DNA of 64,000 nucleotides. Origin: Capsaspora owczarzaki ATCC 30864 (taxonomy: Eukaryota > Opisthokonta > Filasterea). Below the pieces are notes generated by a model. It saw nothing but the letters and a program-made list of their open reading frames with translations. It was not told where the DNA came from and did no database searches. Location: the NCBI RefSeq assembly GCF_000151315.2, contig NW_011887292.1, positions 2,705,181-2,769,180 on the forward strand, written 5' to 3'. Of this stretch, positions 48,610-59,772 are shown piece by piece; positions within the stretch are counted from its first letter, which is position 1, and each line of letters begins with the position of its first letter. Position numbers and translations under genes: made by a program.

Positions 48610-49800
48610 TTAAGCACGGATGACGACGCCGCGGGCGCGGGAAGCGGCAGCGAGCTTCTTGGCCTGGGCCTTGTTGGCAGCCTTGAGGGCAGCAGCCTTG
48701 GGGTTGGCAGCGGGGGCAGGGGCGCCGGGGCGGCGGGCAGCGAGGAGAGCAGCCTTGGCAGCCTTGCGCTTCTCGGCGAAGATGGTGGCGGTGCGCTTGA
48801 CGGTCTGGGCGTAGGGGTTGAGGCGGACGAGGGTCTCGGTGTTCTTGAGGGGGTTCTTCTTGAGGGAAGCACGGCGAGCGTTGGCCTGGACGGGGCGGAC
48901 GGCCGACTGGACTTCATCCGAGTTGATGAGGCGGGCAAGATCGGCGTTGACCATGGTGGCCTGGGGAAGGTTGTAGTCCTTCTTGAGGGCGGAGGCCTTG
49001 CGACCAGTGCCGTAGAGGGCGTCGAGGCGCTCGAAGGCAGCCTGAGTCCAGATGAGGAAGCGGCCGAGGTGACCACCAGGGGCGAGCTTGAGGAGGTTGA
49101 GGCGGTCGACCTGGATGAGCTCAACGCCGGGGATGTTGCGGAAGGCACGGGTGATGCCGTTGTCGTTGCGGTAGACAATCATGGGGCCGAGGCGCTGGAC
49201 GTGGCGGCGGTTGCGCATCTTGCCCTGGCCAGTGCGGACCTTGCGGCTCTCCTTGACCTTCTCGACGTCAGCGTAGGCGCCGACGAGCTTGAGGAAGGCA
49301 ACAGCAGCCTTGGTCTTGTTGAGGGCCTCAACGCCGTTGGCGACGACGAGGGGAACCTCGTTGATGCCGTCGATCTTGTGGCCGCGAGCGAAAACGAGCG
49401 AGGGGATGGCCGAGGCAGCGAGGGCGCTGCAGGTGGCAAAGCGACGCTGGTTGACGTTGATCTTGCGGTGCCACTTGCGCCAGGTCTTGGTGGGGGCGAA
49501 CATGCGACCGCCACGGCACATGTTACCATAAGCACCTTGGCCGGCGCGGTGCGTGCCACCACCGGAGACACGGGGAATACGGGCGACAGCGCGGCCAGTA
49601 CCCCAGGAGATGGCGCTGGTCTGGTGACCGGCGTACTCGGAGACGGCGTAGGCCTGGCGGTGGTTCTTGTTCATCGAGGTGTGAACCGAGGTGACGACGT
49701 CAGGGCGGATGGGGGCCTTGAAGACGGCGGGGAGGGCGACCGAAGCGACCTTGGTGTTGGCGGCCTCGTGAGAGAAGACCTGAACAAGAGGGCGGGCAGA
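48610..49800 (-). CDS. RPL4: 60S ribosomal protein L4 (uL4), main exon
   Basis: uL4 lines the large-subunit exit tunnel. The exon encodes 396 aa from ARPLVQVF to a Lys/Ala-rich C-terminal extension. Family blocks are clear: [56 protein letters not shown] and [18 protein letters not shown]. The exon begins after a CACACACACAG acceptor in phase 0, so the initiator methionine lies in a short upstream exon. An ATGGCGGCG on the minus strand near 50055 ends in phase 0 at a GT and is one candidate. It is strongly codon-biased, which leaves a long open antisense frame. It diverges from SEC61G. Confidence 0.93.
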   Translation of the reverse strand, partial: SARPLVQVFSHEAANTKVASVALPAVFKAPIRPDVVTSVHTSMNKNHRQAYAVSEYAGHQTSAISWGTGRAVARIPRVSGGGTHRAGQGAYGNMCRGGRMFAPTKTWRKWHRKINVNQRRFATCSALAASAIPSLVFARGHKIDGINEVPLVVANGVEALNKTKAAVAFLKLVGAYADVEKVKESRKVRTGQGKMRNRRHVQRLGPMIVYRNDNGITRAFRNIPGVELIQVDRLNLLKLAPGGHLGRFLIWTQAAFERLDALYGTGRKASALKKDYNLPQATMVNADLARLINSDEVQSAVRPVQANARRASLKKNPLKNTETLVRLNPYAQTVKRTATIFAEKRKAAKAALLAARRPGAPAPAANPKAAALKAANKAQAKKLAAASRARGVVIRA

Positions 49801-50368
49801 CTGTGTGTGTGTGGGGTGGGGTTGGTGAAGGGGGGAAAAATGAAGGTGAGCAAAACAAAACACACATAAGGATGAACTCGGATAGCACAGAGTCGATGGA
49901 GAGTGTTTGGAGGCAAAGGGGGAGTCGATGTGGGGTTGCGTGTGAATGTGTGTGTGTTCGCTGGACCAAGCAGAGGGCGGCGGGACGGGGCTGCAGGGAT
50001 CGACAAGCCACTTTGCCGAAACGAGCTTTGGCCGCTCCTCTTTGCGCCGCCATATCGCCGCCTCCGGTACCCCTGAACTCCTCGCACGCGTGATAATCCG
50101 ATGGGGCACATGATTCTGCAATGGATTCAGGTGTTGGAAGCGGGGTATCGTACCATGTATCTGGTGTATACAAAGGAAGAGAGACCGAGTCGCTTTGGAA
50201 TGGTGATTCGAGTTTTTTTTTTTTTTTTTTTCTCAATTCATGCAAATTTTGTCATTCAATAGTGTTTTTGTATTTCGTTTACTGGATCACTCGGACAAGT
50301 TGGACAGTTGAGGAAATTACCAATGGAATACTTCCAAAACTTGACCAGCGCATTCTATTTTCTCGAAC
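49801..50368. promoter_or_regulatory. Region between RPL4 and SEC61G, divergent
   Basis: It includes the first intron and uncertain first exon of RPL4, then about 300 bp with a 17-base T run at 50215-50231 before SEC61G. Both genes serve ER-bound translation, so joint control is plausible. Confidence 0.4.
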
Positions 50369-51231
50369 ATGGACTACGTGAACGAGCAGATCGAGTCTGT
50401 TCAGGAGTTTGCCCAGAACAGCAAGCGACTTATCAACAAGTGCAGCAAGCCCGATCGCAAGGGTGCGTTGTTTTTCCACGTTACCCCTCAGTGATTGATG
50501 AGGATGAACGCGGAGTGGGGTGGTGAACCACTGAGGAGGGCAAAGGCGTTAACGGCCATCAAAATTCAAAAACGATGAGGTGGAAGTGACTCGACACAGA
50601 ACGGCTTTTTTTTTTTTTTTTTTTTGATTGATTTTCAATTGTCACTCGACTTGCGGCGATCGTCGCGCCGGGGTTTTTTTGGATTGGAGTGCGTTTTCTT
50701 ATTGTCACGCTGCAGTATCCCTCCCACAAGGGCGCTTTGGTTGTGCTCAGGTCGCATGGCCGCGACCGATCTCGCGTTGAGCCAATCTAAAACAACATCA
50801 GTTGACTGAGATCGCTTTTTTTTTTTTCCTTTTTTTTTTTGCGCTTCTTCTTCTTCTTTCCTATCGAGCTATCTCTCTCTCTCTCTCTCGCGCGCGCGCT
50901 GACTGCTCGTGTCTTGCCGAACCTGGTTGTGATTGCACTGACAACCGAGCCCTGACTTGCGCTTCACAGAGTTCCAGAAGATCGCCGTTGCGACCGCTGT
51001 TGGCTTTGCCGTCCTCGGTTTTGTTGGCTTCTTCATCAAGCTCATCCACATCCCGATCAACCAGATTATCGTGTATGTTGACCTGATTGTTGCGCCTGTG
51101 TTGTGTAGATGTGGTTTTTTTTTCCATTTTGATGATGGTTTGGGGATCTCACCTGCCCGACGACACTCGTCCTGTTTGTTTGCCTTCTGATTGTTTTGTT
51201 TGATGGATGCGTTTCTTGCAGCGGTGGCTAA
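50369..51231 (+). CDS. SEC61G: Sec61 translocon gamma subunit (3 exons)
   Basis: The tail-anchored gamma subunit clamps the Sec61 channel in the ER membrane. Exons 50369-50462, 50970-51072 and 51222-51231 join in frame to 68 aa, the same length as the human protein. [20 protein letters not shown], the membrane helix and [17 protein letters not shown] are diagnostic. The last exon codes only three residues and the stop. The 507-bp first intron carries T runs and a CT/CG tract at 50870-50900. Confidence 0.96.
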
Positions 51232-51527
51232 AACACCAACCAACTCCACTTCGGCCATCATCCTTCGTCTCACCGACTCGTCACTGCATATGCCTATTCT
51301 AGTATAATAATACAATCGATTCACCTCGAAGACAACAGCAACAACAACAACAGCAACAACAACAACGCAGGATTATGCGATTGTCTTGCCTCAAAAAAGA
51401 AACTGTGTATTTGATTGAAGCGGTTGGGTGGGTGCGATTGCTGCTGGATTTGTGCAAAACAAAACAACAAGAAGCGGGGCGTAGAGGGAATGTTTTCGTG
51501 GCTGAATTGCTGGAGAGATCTGATCCG

Positions 51528-52986
51528 TCAAAACCCATACATGTTGCGAGACGCTTCTCGACCTGCTCGCGCTCGTTCATTATTCAACAGCATGCGAGCT
51601 TCGTCTGCCTTGGATTGTTGAGCCAAGTAGGTGAGCTGGTGCCTGCTCTTTTGTCGCGACGACGCGTTGACCTTGACATTGGCCTGGAAAAGAAGGAAAG
51701 TAAGTGTCGTGCATGTGTTGGACTGCCAGCAATGCGACGCTCAAAGTCGCCACTTCATGCAGTCGAGTGTTTACCTGCGCAAGAAGGAGCGGGTCGAGGA
51801 CTTGGCCACGCCATTCGTCCGTCATGACAGATGAGGCGTCAGCGTCCACAATCTGGATGTTTGCCAAGCCCATTCGGCCCGTCCGCTTGCGTCCTTCGAG
51901 TCGAAGCAGCTGCAGCAAAAGAGAAAAGGTTGGAAAGTGAATGCGCAAGCCAAAAAAAAAAAAAAAAAGGAATATGGCGGTGCGTCGAACAAACGAGCCA
52001 AGTGTGCCTTACATCCTGTTCAGACATGTTCAAGTCTAGTGGAGATACGTAGGTTGGCTGGGGAAGCGCTTGTGCGCCATAGGCAGGACCAGCCGCCTGA
52101 GTCTCGTCAGGATACGGGCCGGTAAGGTCGGAGCCCAGTTCAGCGTATGGTCCTGTGACATCGCTATATGGTCCTGTCACATCCGTATACGGCCCTGTCA
52201 CGTCGGTATACGGGCCTGTGACGTCGCTATATGGTCCTGTTACAGCATCCGTGTATGATGGACCGGTCACATCGTCGTCCGAATTGTCGGCACGTCGAGC
52301 CGAGGCAGCAGCAACTTTTGAGGAGGAGGCGGCGGCCGCCGTGCGCAACGAGTGCGGTACAGCCACGAATTTCGACGGAGGTGCCGCAGAGCTAGATGAT
52401 GACCGACTTGTGGCGGCGGCGGGGGTAGCCGTGGGCTTGGCAGAGGAGGCAGCGCCCGACCTGGATTTCGGAGGCGGGAGCATGGCAGACAAGCCCGTCA
52501 ATGGGCCATCGACGCGTGACTTTTTGACACTGCGTGACTGTGCTGAATCGGCATCGTCGTCCGAGTCTGATGCAGAGCCGTCTGCGTTTCTCTGTCACAG
52601 CACACTCACAAGGTGAGTTCGTTTCAGAAACAGTCAGTTACCTCCGCCGCGAGCACACCGACAGTGCCACTCGCAGGCACGAGCACCATTGAGTCAGCAT
52701 CCACCATCAGCAGCCGCGTTCCCTTACTCGGCGAGCAGCAGTCGCGGATGGAGCAGTGAGCAAGTCTTGGCCGCTTTTCCGCCAACGTCTGCTTCTTGAC
52801 TGGCTGCTGAACCGCCGATGTTGCTGCTGCTGCTGCTGCGCCTGCCGTTGCTATCACCGGTGACTGTGTAGAGCTGCTGGCACTGCTCGCAGGCTTCGTG
52901 GAGGACGCAGCCACCGACCGAGTTGGCCGCGCGTCCGACTCCAAGTCCGAGTCCGAGTCTGAGCCATACCCAGCGACAAAGTTCAT
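51528..52986 (-). CDS. PRCC: PRCC-like nuclear protein (4 exons)
   Basis: PRCC is a splicing-associated nuclear protein. Exons 52986-52642, 52591-52013, 51909-51775 and 51683-51528 join in frame to 404 aa. Family marks are the start FVAGYGSDSDSD, the GLSAMLPPPKS box, LEGRKR before a short conserved strand, and above all the C-terminus SRHQLTYLAQQSKADEAR with the final MYGF. Residues about 205-255 hold YTDVTGP repeats not known to me in other PRCC proteins. It diverges from BORCS8 across 114 bp. Confidence 0.88.
52130..52270 (-). repeat. VTGPY(S/T)D coding repeats in PRCC
   Basis: About six 21-bp units (GTCACAGGACCATATAGCGA type) encode a seven-residue repeat. Units differ by only a few bases, which suggests recent slippage or turnover. 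Confidence 0.85.
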
Positions 52987-53100
52987 TATTTACAAGGTAA
53001 AAGCAAAAAGAACCAACACCAAATAATAATAATAAATGAGTGCAGTCCCGTTTTGTTTTTTGTGTGTGTGTGTGTGCTGCCCATTCACCCATTCAATTCA
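52987..53100. promoter_or_regulatory. Divergent promoter between PRCC and BORCS8
   Basis: Only 114 bp separate the two start codons. The spacer has an AATAATAATAAA run beside PRCC and a GT run beside BORCS8. Confidence 0.45.
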
Positions 53101-53724
53101 ATGCTGCAGGCGGACTTGGAAGCCTTCCTGCAGCCAGAGCAGGACGACGACGAGCTCGACCACAACCATCCGCCGGGCACCCAGCCGCCCGCCGCGGGAT
53201 TGGACGAGGACCGCCAAGTGTGGTCAGCTGATCCACGCACGGACGCTGCGGCGCGGACGGTTGCCTCGCGTGTTGCGGGCGATCTCGCCGTGCTCACCAA
53301 CGAGCCGTCGCTTGGCCTCTTCCGCGTCCAGCAGCACATCCACCGTGCCGTCCCGATGGTCGTTGCACGCAAGGTACATCTGAGCGGGCGTGGATATGAT
53401 TCTGGGGCTTGGGGCTTCGTTTGCTGGCGATTGTTGGTTGGAACATGTCGATTTGGCTGAAAACTGGCTGGCTTTCTAAGAAACCATGACGAGTCGCTCA
53501 CCGTTGATCTGCAAACGAATGCGATTGTACGTATGCAGGAAGACATGCTTCAATTGAGCACGCGGATTGCGGGTATGCTCTACGACGTCGAGTACGCTCA
53601 AAAGACTGTGAGCAAGATGGCAACCATCACCAACTTTTCTACGATACAGCAGCATCTCCAAACATCCATACGATACAAGGAGCAATTAAATGCCATGGCG
53701 AAAGAAGCCAAGGACAAGGGATGA
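53101..53724 (+). CDS. BORCS8: BORC complex subunit 8-like protein (2 exons)
   Basis: BORC recruits Arl8 to lysosomes and drives their movement. Exons 53101-53373 and 53539-53724 join in frame to 152 aa. Alignment from memory with BORCS8 is good: VLTNEPSLGLFRVQQHIHRA in exon 1, then the helical DVEYAQKTVSKM and SIRYKEQLNAMAK. The first 55 residues are acidic and variable. The start ATGCTGCAG also looks like a splice acceptor, so a leader exon is possible. Confidence 0.8.
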
Positions 53725-53853
53725 CTCCAGCAATTTGCATTCATGTCTAGAGTACTTGTAGAGAAGAAGGTTGTGCTTGTTTGTTGTTTTTTGTTTTTTA
53801 TTGAATACAAAAGAAAGACTCGTTTGGTGGTTGTCACATCTCAATAATGTTTT

Positions 53854-53861
<8 letters not shown>

Positions 53862-53933
<72 letters not shown>

Positions 53934-53960
53934 TGTGTGTGTGTGTGTGAGTGTGTGTGC
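53862..53960. repeat. GA then GT microsatellite
   Basis: About 34 GA units run into about 14 GT units in the gap between BORCS8 and the hydrolase gene. Confidence 0.95.
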
Positions 53961-54002
53961 GCAGCCTGTAGAGTTTATTGAAAACAAATGACAGAGCAGG
54001 AG

Positions 54003-55532
54003 CTAGAGCTTGGACTTGAGATTGCCAGCTGCTGGAATGGTCTTGAACACTGGTCCAGACACGCGCGGCGAGAGCTCAGTCGATCGACTGGGGTTTTGTA
54101 CAACCGCGCCGAGTTGATGCACGTCGGGCTCGGTGGGTGCACGCGTCCAAGCGTCGATCGGAGCACTCGTTGAGAGCGACTGCGCCATCCACGCTTCCAT
54201 TGCCGGCCAGATTGTCTGACCTCCGACGCGCTTGCGGAAGAAGCCAAAATGGCCAATCGACTGGCCCGGGAAGGCCTTCTTGTTCAGGAGCCAGCGAGTC
54301 ACTCGAGTGTTGGAGTACCATGAGAGCAGCTCGTCAACAGCCTTCTTGGGCGCGAAATCGTCGTCGGGAGCCTCGACAGAGAGAACGGGCGCAGAAAAGG
54401 CTGCAAAATTGACCAGCTTGGAGGGGTACTTGCCGGTGGCATACCCGGGTGTCAGACACCAACTGGCCCACTCGAGGGCAACGCCTCCTGGCAAATCTTC
54501 GCCAATGCCGGCTGCGCCTGGCACGTAGCCAGCGAATCGCACGAGCCACGGGATCATCCACCACTGCACCCGCCGCACCAGCCACGACATGCCCGACCAA
54601 TGGTTGACAAATCCAGACTGCGCCGCGACCAGGACTGCTCCACGAACGCGCGAAACATAGAGCTCTGGGTGCAGCATCCCGACCAATTGCCCGCCAAACG
54701 AATGGCCGACGATGAATATGGGCAGCGTGGACGCGGGTGCTTCTCCTGAACCACGCGGATAGAGCTGCTCGTCGATGAGCGCCAGCACGGCGGGATAGTC
54801 GAGAAAAGCCCAGTCTCGCATCGTCGCGGCGAAATTTCCGAGCGACGCGTTGTTTGGTGGGCGCGATTCGCCAATTCCGCGATAGTCGTACGTGACGACA
54901 GCGTTGCCCAAGCCAGCCATGTACGCGGCAAAGTTGGCATAGTAGCCCTGCGAGCATGCCGTGGCCGAGTTGACCAGAATGACCGCTTTCGGCGATTGCT
55001 GCTGTGGTCGGAACAGTCGGACGGCAAGCGGGTACCCGTCCGCAGCAACCACGCGATAGGCCTCGTACGGCACATCCGAGGTCTGACTCGAGCTTGTTCC
55101 AGCAGTCGCCGTGGCGTTGGCGGTTGCAGCAGCAGCAGCAGCAGCAGCAGCGGAGTCGGAGACCGCAGCGCCAGAACGTGATGGTGGTGGTGCGGGGGAT
55201 TTCGTAGCAGCATTGAACGACGACGACGATGCTGCTGCTGACGATGAGATGGACCTCCGTGCAGCTAGATGCGATGCTGGTGTCAGTGGTGCCTGTGGGA
55301 GACTGGCGGGGTGGGGGTGCGCGAGCGATCGCAAAAGACCGACCCGATCAGCGGCGGAGGCGGACATGGAGCGTTGTTGTTGTCGTCGTCGACTTGCGAC
55401 GTGCGCTGAGTGCATGTCAGACGGTGACTGCAAAGCAGCAGTAGCGGAGGTAGAGCAGACTGCAGCAGTACTTGAATGTGCTCCGGGCAGAGTTATCAAC
55501 GGGCGCGTGTTCAAGAGTCGAGTACCGAGCAT
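54003..55532 (-). CDS. Alpha/beta hydrolase of the COG4757 type, single exon
   Basis: The start at 55532 gives MLGTRLLNTRPLITLPG, a mitochondrial-type N-terminus of 509 aa in total; an in-frame ATG at 55586 adds 18 residues. After about 130 disordered Ser/Ala residues comes an alpha/beta hydrolase: VTYDYRGIGESRP, the nucleophile elbow IVGHSFGGQLVG, WSGMSWLVRRV, an acidic APDDDFAPKKAV and the catalytic-His segment IGHFGFFRKR. This set matches the bacterial predicted hydrolases of COG4757. The substrate is unknown. No intron was needed, unlike nearly all neighbours. Confidence 0.85.
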   Translation of the reverse strand: MLGTRLLNTRPLITLPGAHSSTAAVCSTSATAALQSPSDMHSAHVASRRRQQQRSMSASAADRVGLLRSLAHPHPASLPQAPLTPASHLAARRSISSSAAASSSSFNAATKSPAPPPSRSGAAVSDSAAAAAAAAATANATATAGTSSSQTSDVPYEAYRVVAADGYPLAVRLFRPQQQSPKAVILVNSATACSQGYYANFAAYMAGLGNAVVTYDYRGIGESRPPNNASLGNFAATMRDWAFLDYPAVLALIDEQLYPRGSGEAPASTLPIFIVGHSFGGQLVGMLHPELYVSRVRGAVLVAAQSGFVNHWSGMSWLVRRVQWWMIPWLVRFAGYVPGAAGIGEDLPGGVALEWASWCLTPGYATGKYPSKLVNFAAFSAPVLSVEAPDDDFAPKKAVDELLSWYSNTRVTRWLLNKKAFPGQSIGHFGFFRKRVGGQTIWPAMEAWMAQSLSTSAPIDAWTRAPTEPDVHQLGAVVQNPSRSTELSPRVSGPVFKTIPAAGNLKSKL

Positions 55533-55768
55533 TCTGAGACGCCGCCCCAGTTCAAGCTCAACTTTTTGAAAGACTGGTCTACTCAAAGATCAGCTCAAGC
55601 ACGGTGCATGTCTGCATTTGCACACAATGAACGATGAAATTGCAACCCTTTTGGTGCTTTTTTGTTTTGGTTTGTTTTAGAACGATGTCTTCTTTACAAT
55701 TGCGAAACAATGCGACATTCAGGGAACAGCAGCACTTTGTCTCAACACACCAGTTGCGAACGCGTAGC

Positions 55769-57010
55769 TTAGGCGCGAACGCAGTTGGACGGGGGGATGA
55801 AGACGTTGGGGTCGGAGATGCCGAGGACGGTGTCGAAGAAGCTAGTGTGGACAAAGCCAATCTTGTCGCCGCGAACAGAGTCGGAGACGGGGATGCAGAT
55901 GCGGCTGGTGAAGGCACCAGTCCACGAGTCGCCGCTCTCAGTGTGGCCGCCCCACAGGTCGACCTCAACGCCGGAATCAGCGAAAGCCTCAGTGCCGACG
56001 ATAACGCCGCCGTAGAAGGTGGAGTTGTGGGGGATTTCGAACGGGCGCCACTGGCGGGGGATGGTCTGGATCTTGCACTCCTTGGTCTGGAGGTTGATGT
56101 TGTACTGGGCGCCCTGTGAGTGCAATCGAGCGGGGAATGACAGTGAGAAATTATCAATCGATGATTCGCCTTCCCCAACAGTGGACATTGGACAGTCCCA
56201 CAATCAACTTACGAGTTGGTGAAGGGTGATGGTGTGGTAGAAGGCGGGCTTCTGGGAGCCGACGACAACCTCCTCGATCGTGGCGGTGCGCTGGTTGTGG
56301 GCGTCATAGACGAGCTTGCCGCGGAGTTCGAACTGCTTCGAGGGATCGACCTGTGATGTATTGCAACCATTTTGAAGGACAAACCAAAAAACGCGACAAT
56401 GTTGAGATTGTTGAAGGGGCAGATTTTTTTAAAAATCATTCATCATACAAAAATTAATAATAACGAAAAAATTTGTTGTTTGTTTTTGTTTGAGTTTTTC
56501 GTTTCGTTCGAAAGTGGAAAGTTTTTTTTTTTTTTGTTTTCGAGAATTTTGACATTTTGTTTTCAAAATCGTGATTTTGTGTTTTTTTTTTTTTTTTTTT
56601 TTTTTTTTTGTTGTAAGGAGCAGAAGAAGAATCAGAAGAAGAAGAAGGGAAGCACAAGCAAACGGAATTACCTCGACGATGCGGGACTCGAACTGTGAGG
56701 GAGCGACTGTGAGAAGAAAAACAGGAAAACAGTGAGAAGAACAACAAAGAACAAACAATTTGGAATCAACAACCAAAAAAAAAAAAAAAAAAAAAAAGTT
56801 GTTGGTGACACAGAATTGCGCGTCAGTGTCACAGCGCATGACATGGACGTGAGGCGGAGAACGACAGAGGACAAGGACGAAAGAAAACAACAAAGGGGGC
56901 GGGGGGCAAAAGAGGCGATCTGTGGTCGTCGTTGTCGTACTGCAGCGCTGGTGCTCCTGGGCAAGAGCAAGGCAGGCGAGGGCCAAGACGGCAAGCGTAA
57001 CTTTGAACAT
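55769..57010 (-). CDS. Ependymin-related secreted protein (4 exons)
   Basis: Ependymin-related proteins are secreted or lysosomal beta-structured proteins that bind lipids. Exons 57010-56941, 56706-56672, 56350-56213 and 56113-55769 join in frame to 195 aa. MFKVTLAVLALACLALAQ is a signal peptide. Conserved marks are DAHNQR, TKECKI, PFEIPHNSTFYGG, SWTGAFTSRICIPVS and the C-terminal FFDTVLGISDPNVFIPPSNC. Cysteines are at the expected places. The strong C-ending codon bias suggests high expression. Confidence 0.88.
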
Positions 57011-57825
57011 GACTGTTCGCGAAAGTTAAAAAAAAGAAGAGTGAACCAACAACAAGCTGGAATTGGAATCAATCAAAACACGATTGAAAGCCACAATCGC
57101 ACTCATTGGCACAGTGCAGCATCCATTCCACTCCAAGCAACGGAACCGAGGGGCTATGCACCGAAACATGAGCAGCAGAGCAGCAGAGCAGCAGAGCAGA
57201 TTCTGCAGTGCTCGCGCTCGATTTTGAAATTGGAGGTGAACAACAAAAAATCCGTACCACACAGAGTGAGTGCAGCCGCCCTTCCCCTTCCTCCAGCCAC
57301 GATCGCAAGCAGAGACGGGCGTGACCAAGGCAGACGATGCAAGCGACTCGATCTTATTCCTGCCTGGTCCCTGCCTGCGTCCGATGAAACGCGATGCGAC
57401 TGTTCAAACCAAACGAACAACAACAACAAAAAAAAAAAAAAATCGCCCCAATTGTGGATTGTGGCACGTAACCCGCACCCGAAACCTCGGGACGACAGGA
57501 GCTCGTGACAGGCCGAAGCTGGGGGAAGGGGAAGGGATGGCGTGAGAGGAGGGGGACACAACCCGAGTGAAAAGCCGAGGCTCGCTTTCCAATCGCGAGG
57601 AAAGCCGATCAGCGTTTTGGATTGCGTCAAAGTAATAATCTTGTCAACCAATTCCAGTGCATCACTACTGGTGCTTGGTGGATTCGTGCTCTCAAACAGA
57701 GGTAGATCGTACACCGTACTGCTCATCATGATTGCTGAAACAGCTTGAGCTTCTCCGCGTAGCGGCCCAGTCTCACATTTCGGATTTCGCTCAAGTCGGA
57801 TACTCTTTTGCATCGACACAACGCC
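57011..57825. other. Divergent spacer between the ependymin-related gene and borealin
   Basis: 815 bp with an AGCAGAGCAGC repeat at 57173-57200 and a 15-base A run at 57427-57441. No gene recognised; promoters of both genes are expected here. Confidence 0.4.
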
Positions 57826-59348
57826 ATGAGTGCCGAGCCGACTACACCACCACGGTCGCCGACAGGAGACCAGGTTTTGCTTAGCAAGGACCAGTCACGG
57901 CTCAAGCTCGAGCGACAGCTGCAGCAATTTGAGTTGGAAGGTAGAGCAAAACTAAAACTAAAAAAAAAAACCGTTGCTTTCAAAAATCAGCCAAACTGTG
58001 TTCTTTCGTCTTCTCCTCCCGCCTCACAATCAATACATTCATACGTCAGTCCGTCAATTGCTACTCGAGGGTTTGGTCATGTGCATGTTGGAGGAGGTGA
58101 GCTTGACGGCACAGAACAAGTGTTGCGAGCGTTCAGAAGAGCAACCCGTCGATGAGGATTGCTGAAACGGTTTCAAAAAAAAAAAACCTGAAACCTCTCT
58201 CTGCGGCGCTCAACTGCCCTCCAGTCTCAATTGCCACTCGTGCACGACGGTGGTGAGGAATGTGATACAATACTCGGCATCTCACGAATGGCACGACACG
58301 TCCCGCGTTCCCGACTTTGCTGCTGTTGTTCAACTTTGCCTCACCAGCTCGGTTGTTTCACTTTTCTGCTTGCTGAATAGTGCAATCAAAAGTCGACAAG
58401 ATGAACACCCTCAAGAAAATGCAGCTGCTTTCGCTGAGCAACAACTTCAAGTTTCCAATGCTCCAAGTGCCGCGTGCAATCAAGCAGATGAAACTGCGTG
58501 AATATCTCGAACGCTACGGAGACGCGGTCGGCCCAATGCCAAGCGCCGCCACGTTGTCCAGCTTGCCTCTGCCCGCGAGTACTGCCATCCCTGCTGCGCC
58601 ACTTGACCGACAGCCCACTCTCGAGGTGCCTGCAACGATTGGCCGCAAGGGTGTGCTCAAGACTGCCAACACAAACTCAATGTTTGGCGCCCCGCCAGGC
58701 ACAGTCAAGAAGGGCGTCATGCTTTCAAACACAGCCACCGTCATGATGCCGCAGATGGGGCCGCGCGAGCCTGCTGTGGAAGCGCCGGCTCCCGAAATGG
58801 CCGTGCCAGGCACGCAAACAAGGAGCCGAGTGGCGCGCTCGGCCACAGTGACTGCAGCAGACCACATGCGACCAAGCACCGTCAAGCGGGGTGCAAAGCG
58901 CAGTGCCGACACGGAGGGTGAGAATGCTGTCACCTGTGCCGATGTGATGGTCATGGCAACTCCTTCAATGCAGCGCAAGCCCCTCCCAATCTGGGGCGCA
59001 ACACCGCTGCAAACGCCACGAGGCGACGCCCGCCCGACTGTCGCTCAGACACCGGTGGTGCGAGTCGCGCGTGCTGGAGAAACCGTCATGTCCATCAACG
59101 GCTCGCCGCTGGCCGTTCTGCCCGACTCTCGAGCCTATGTTCGTGCGTCCAACGTCCATGAACCAGGCTCGTCTGTGATTATCTTGCCGCTGGAGAACGG
59201 TCGCGCACTCGAACTTGATCCTCTCAAGTACGACCCGACTGTCCTGCAATTTGTTGAAAAGGAAAGTCGCTTTGAAGCCTTCAACAGGCTCAAGGCCATG
59301 GCAGTCGATGTTCAGCGGTACATGGACCAATTACGTCAAGCTACATGA
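57826..59348 (+). CDS. CDCA8: Borealin-like chromosomal passenger subunit (2 exons)
   Basis: Borealin binds survivin and INCENP and brings Aurora B to centromeres. Exons 57826-57940 and 58381-59348 join in frame to 360 aa. The N-terminal helix aligns without gaps to animal borealin across the splice junction: LERQLQQFELEVQSKV, then FPMLQVPRAIKQMKLREYLE. The middle is basic and disordered with many Thr-Pro and Ser sites. The C-terminus has the ISINGSPL-type motif (MSINGSPLAV) and a small domain (VIILPLENGRALEL...). Symbol is by family. Confidence 0.85.
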
Positions 59349-59772
59349 TTGCCTGGTGATGTTGCGATTGTGTGTGTGTGTGTGTGTGTGTGATAGGACT
59401 CGGTTTGATTGTCGTTGAGCCGTTGTTTTGTTGTTATGGTTGATTGTTGTTATGGTTGATGATGATTTGGAGCTTTCGAAGTTTGGAGCTTTCGAAGTTT
59501 GTAAAATGGAACTTTCATTCAATGAGAACGAGGTCCATACATTTGCTTCAAAAAGAGCGCCTTCTCTGCTCTCCCCTTGAATCTGGAGTGACATGCAACT
59601 CTGTATATTGAAACAAAAGAAGAACGCGACAACAGGGGCCCAATAAACCAAGCTAACAGAGTGGCTTTCAAAACTTTCTGCGACCTCTGTGACAGATAGC
59701 AATAGAGAGAGGAGCAAGTGAGCCGAATCACAATCACCGGAATACCCAAATCAAAAAAAAAACCAAAGCCAC
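59349..59772. other. Convergent spacer between borealin and CSN7
   Basis: A GT run at 59372-59391 and the duplicated phrase GGAGCTTTCGAAGTTTG at 59469-59502 are the only notable features. Confidence 0.5.

Noticed and set aside
48562-49869. 435-codon plus-strand ORF
   Set aside because: It is antisense to RPL4, and its Gly/Glu/Val-rich translation is a by-product of the strong codon bias of that gene.
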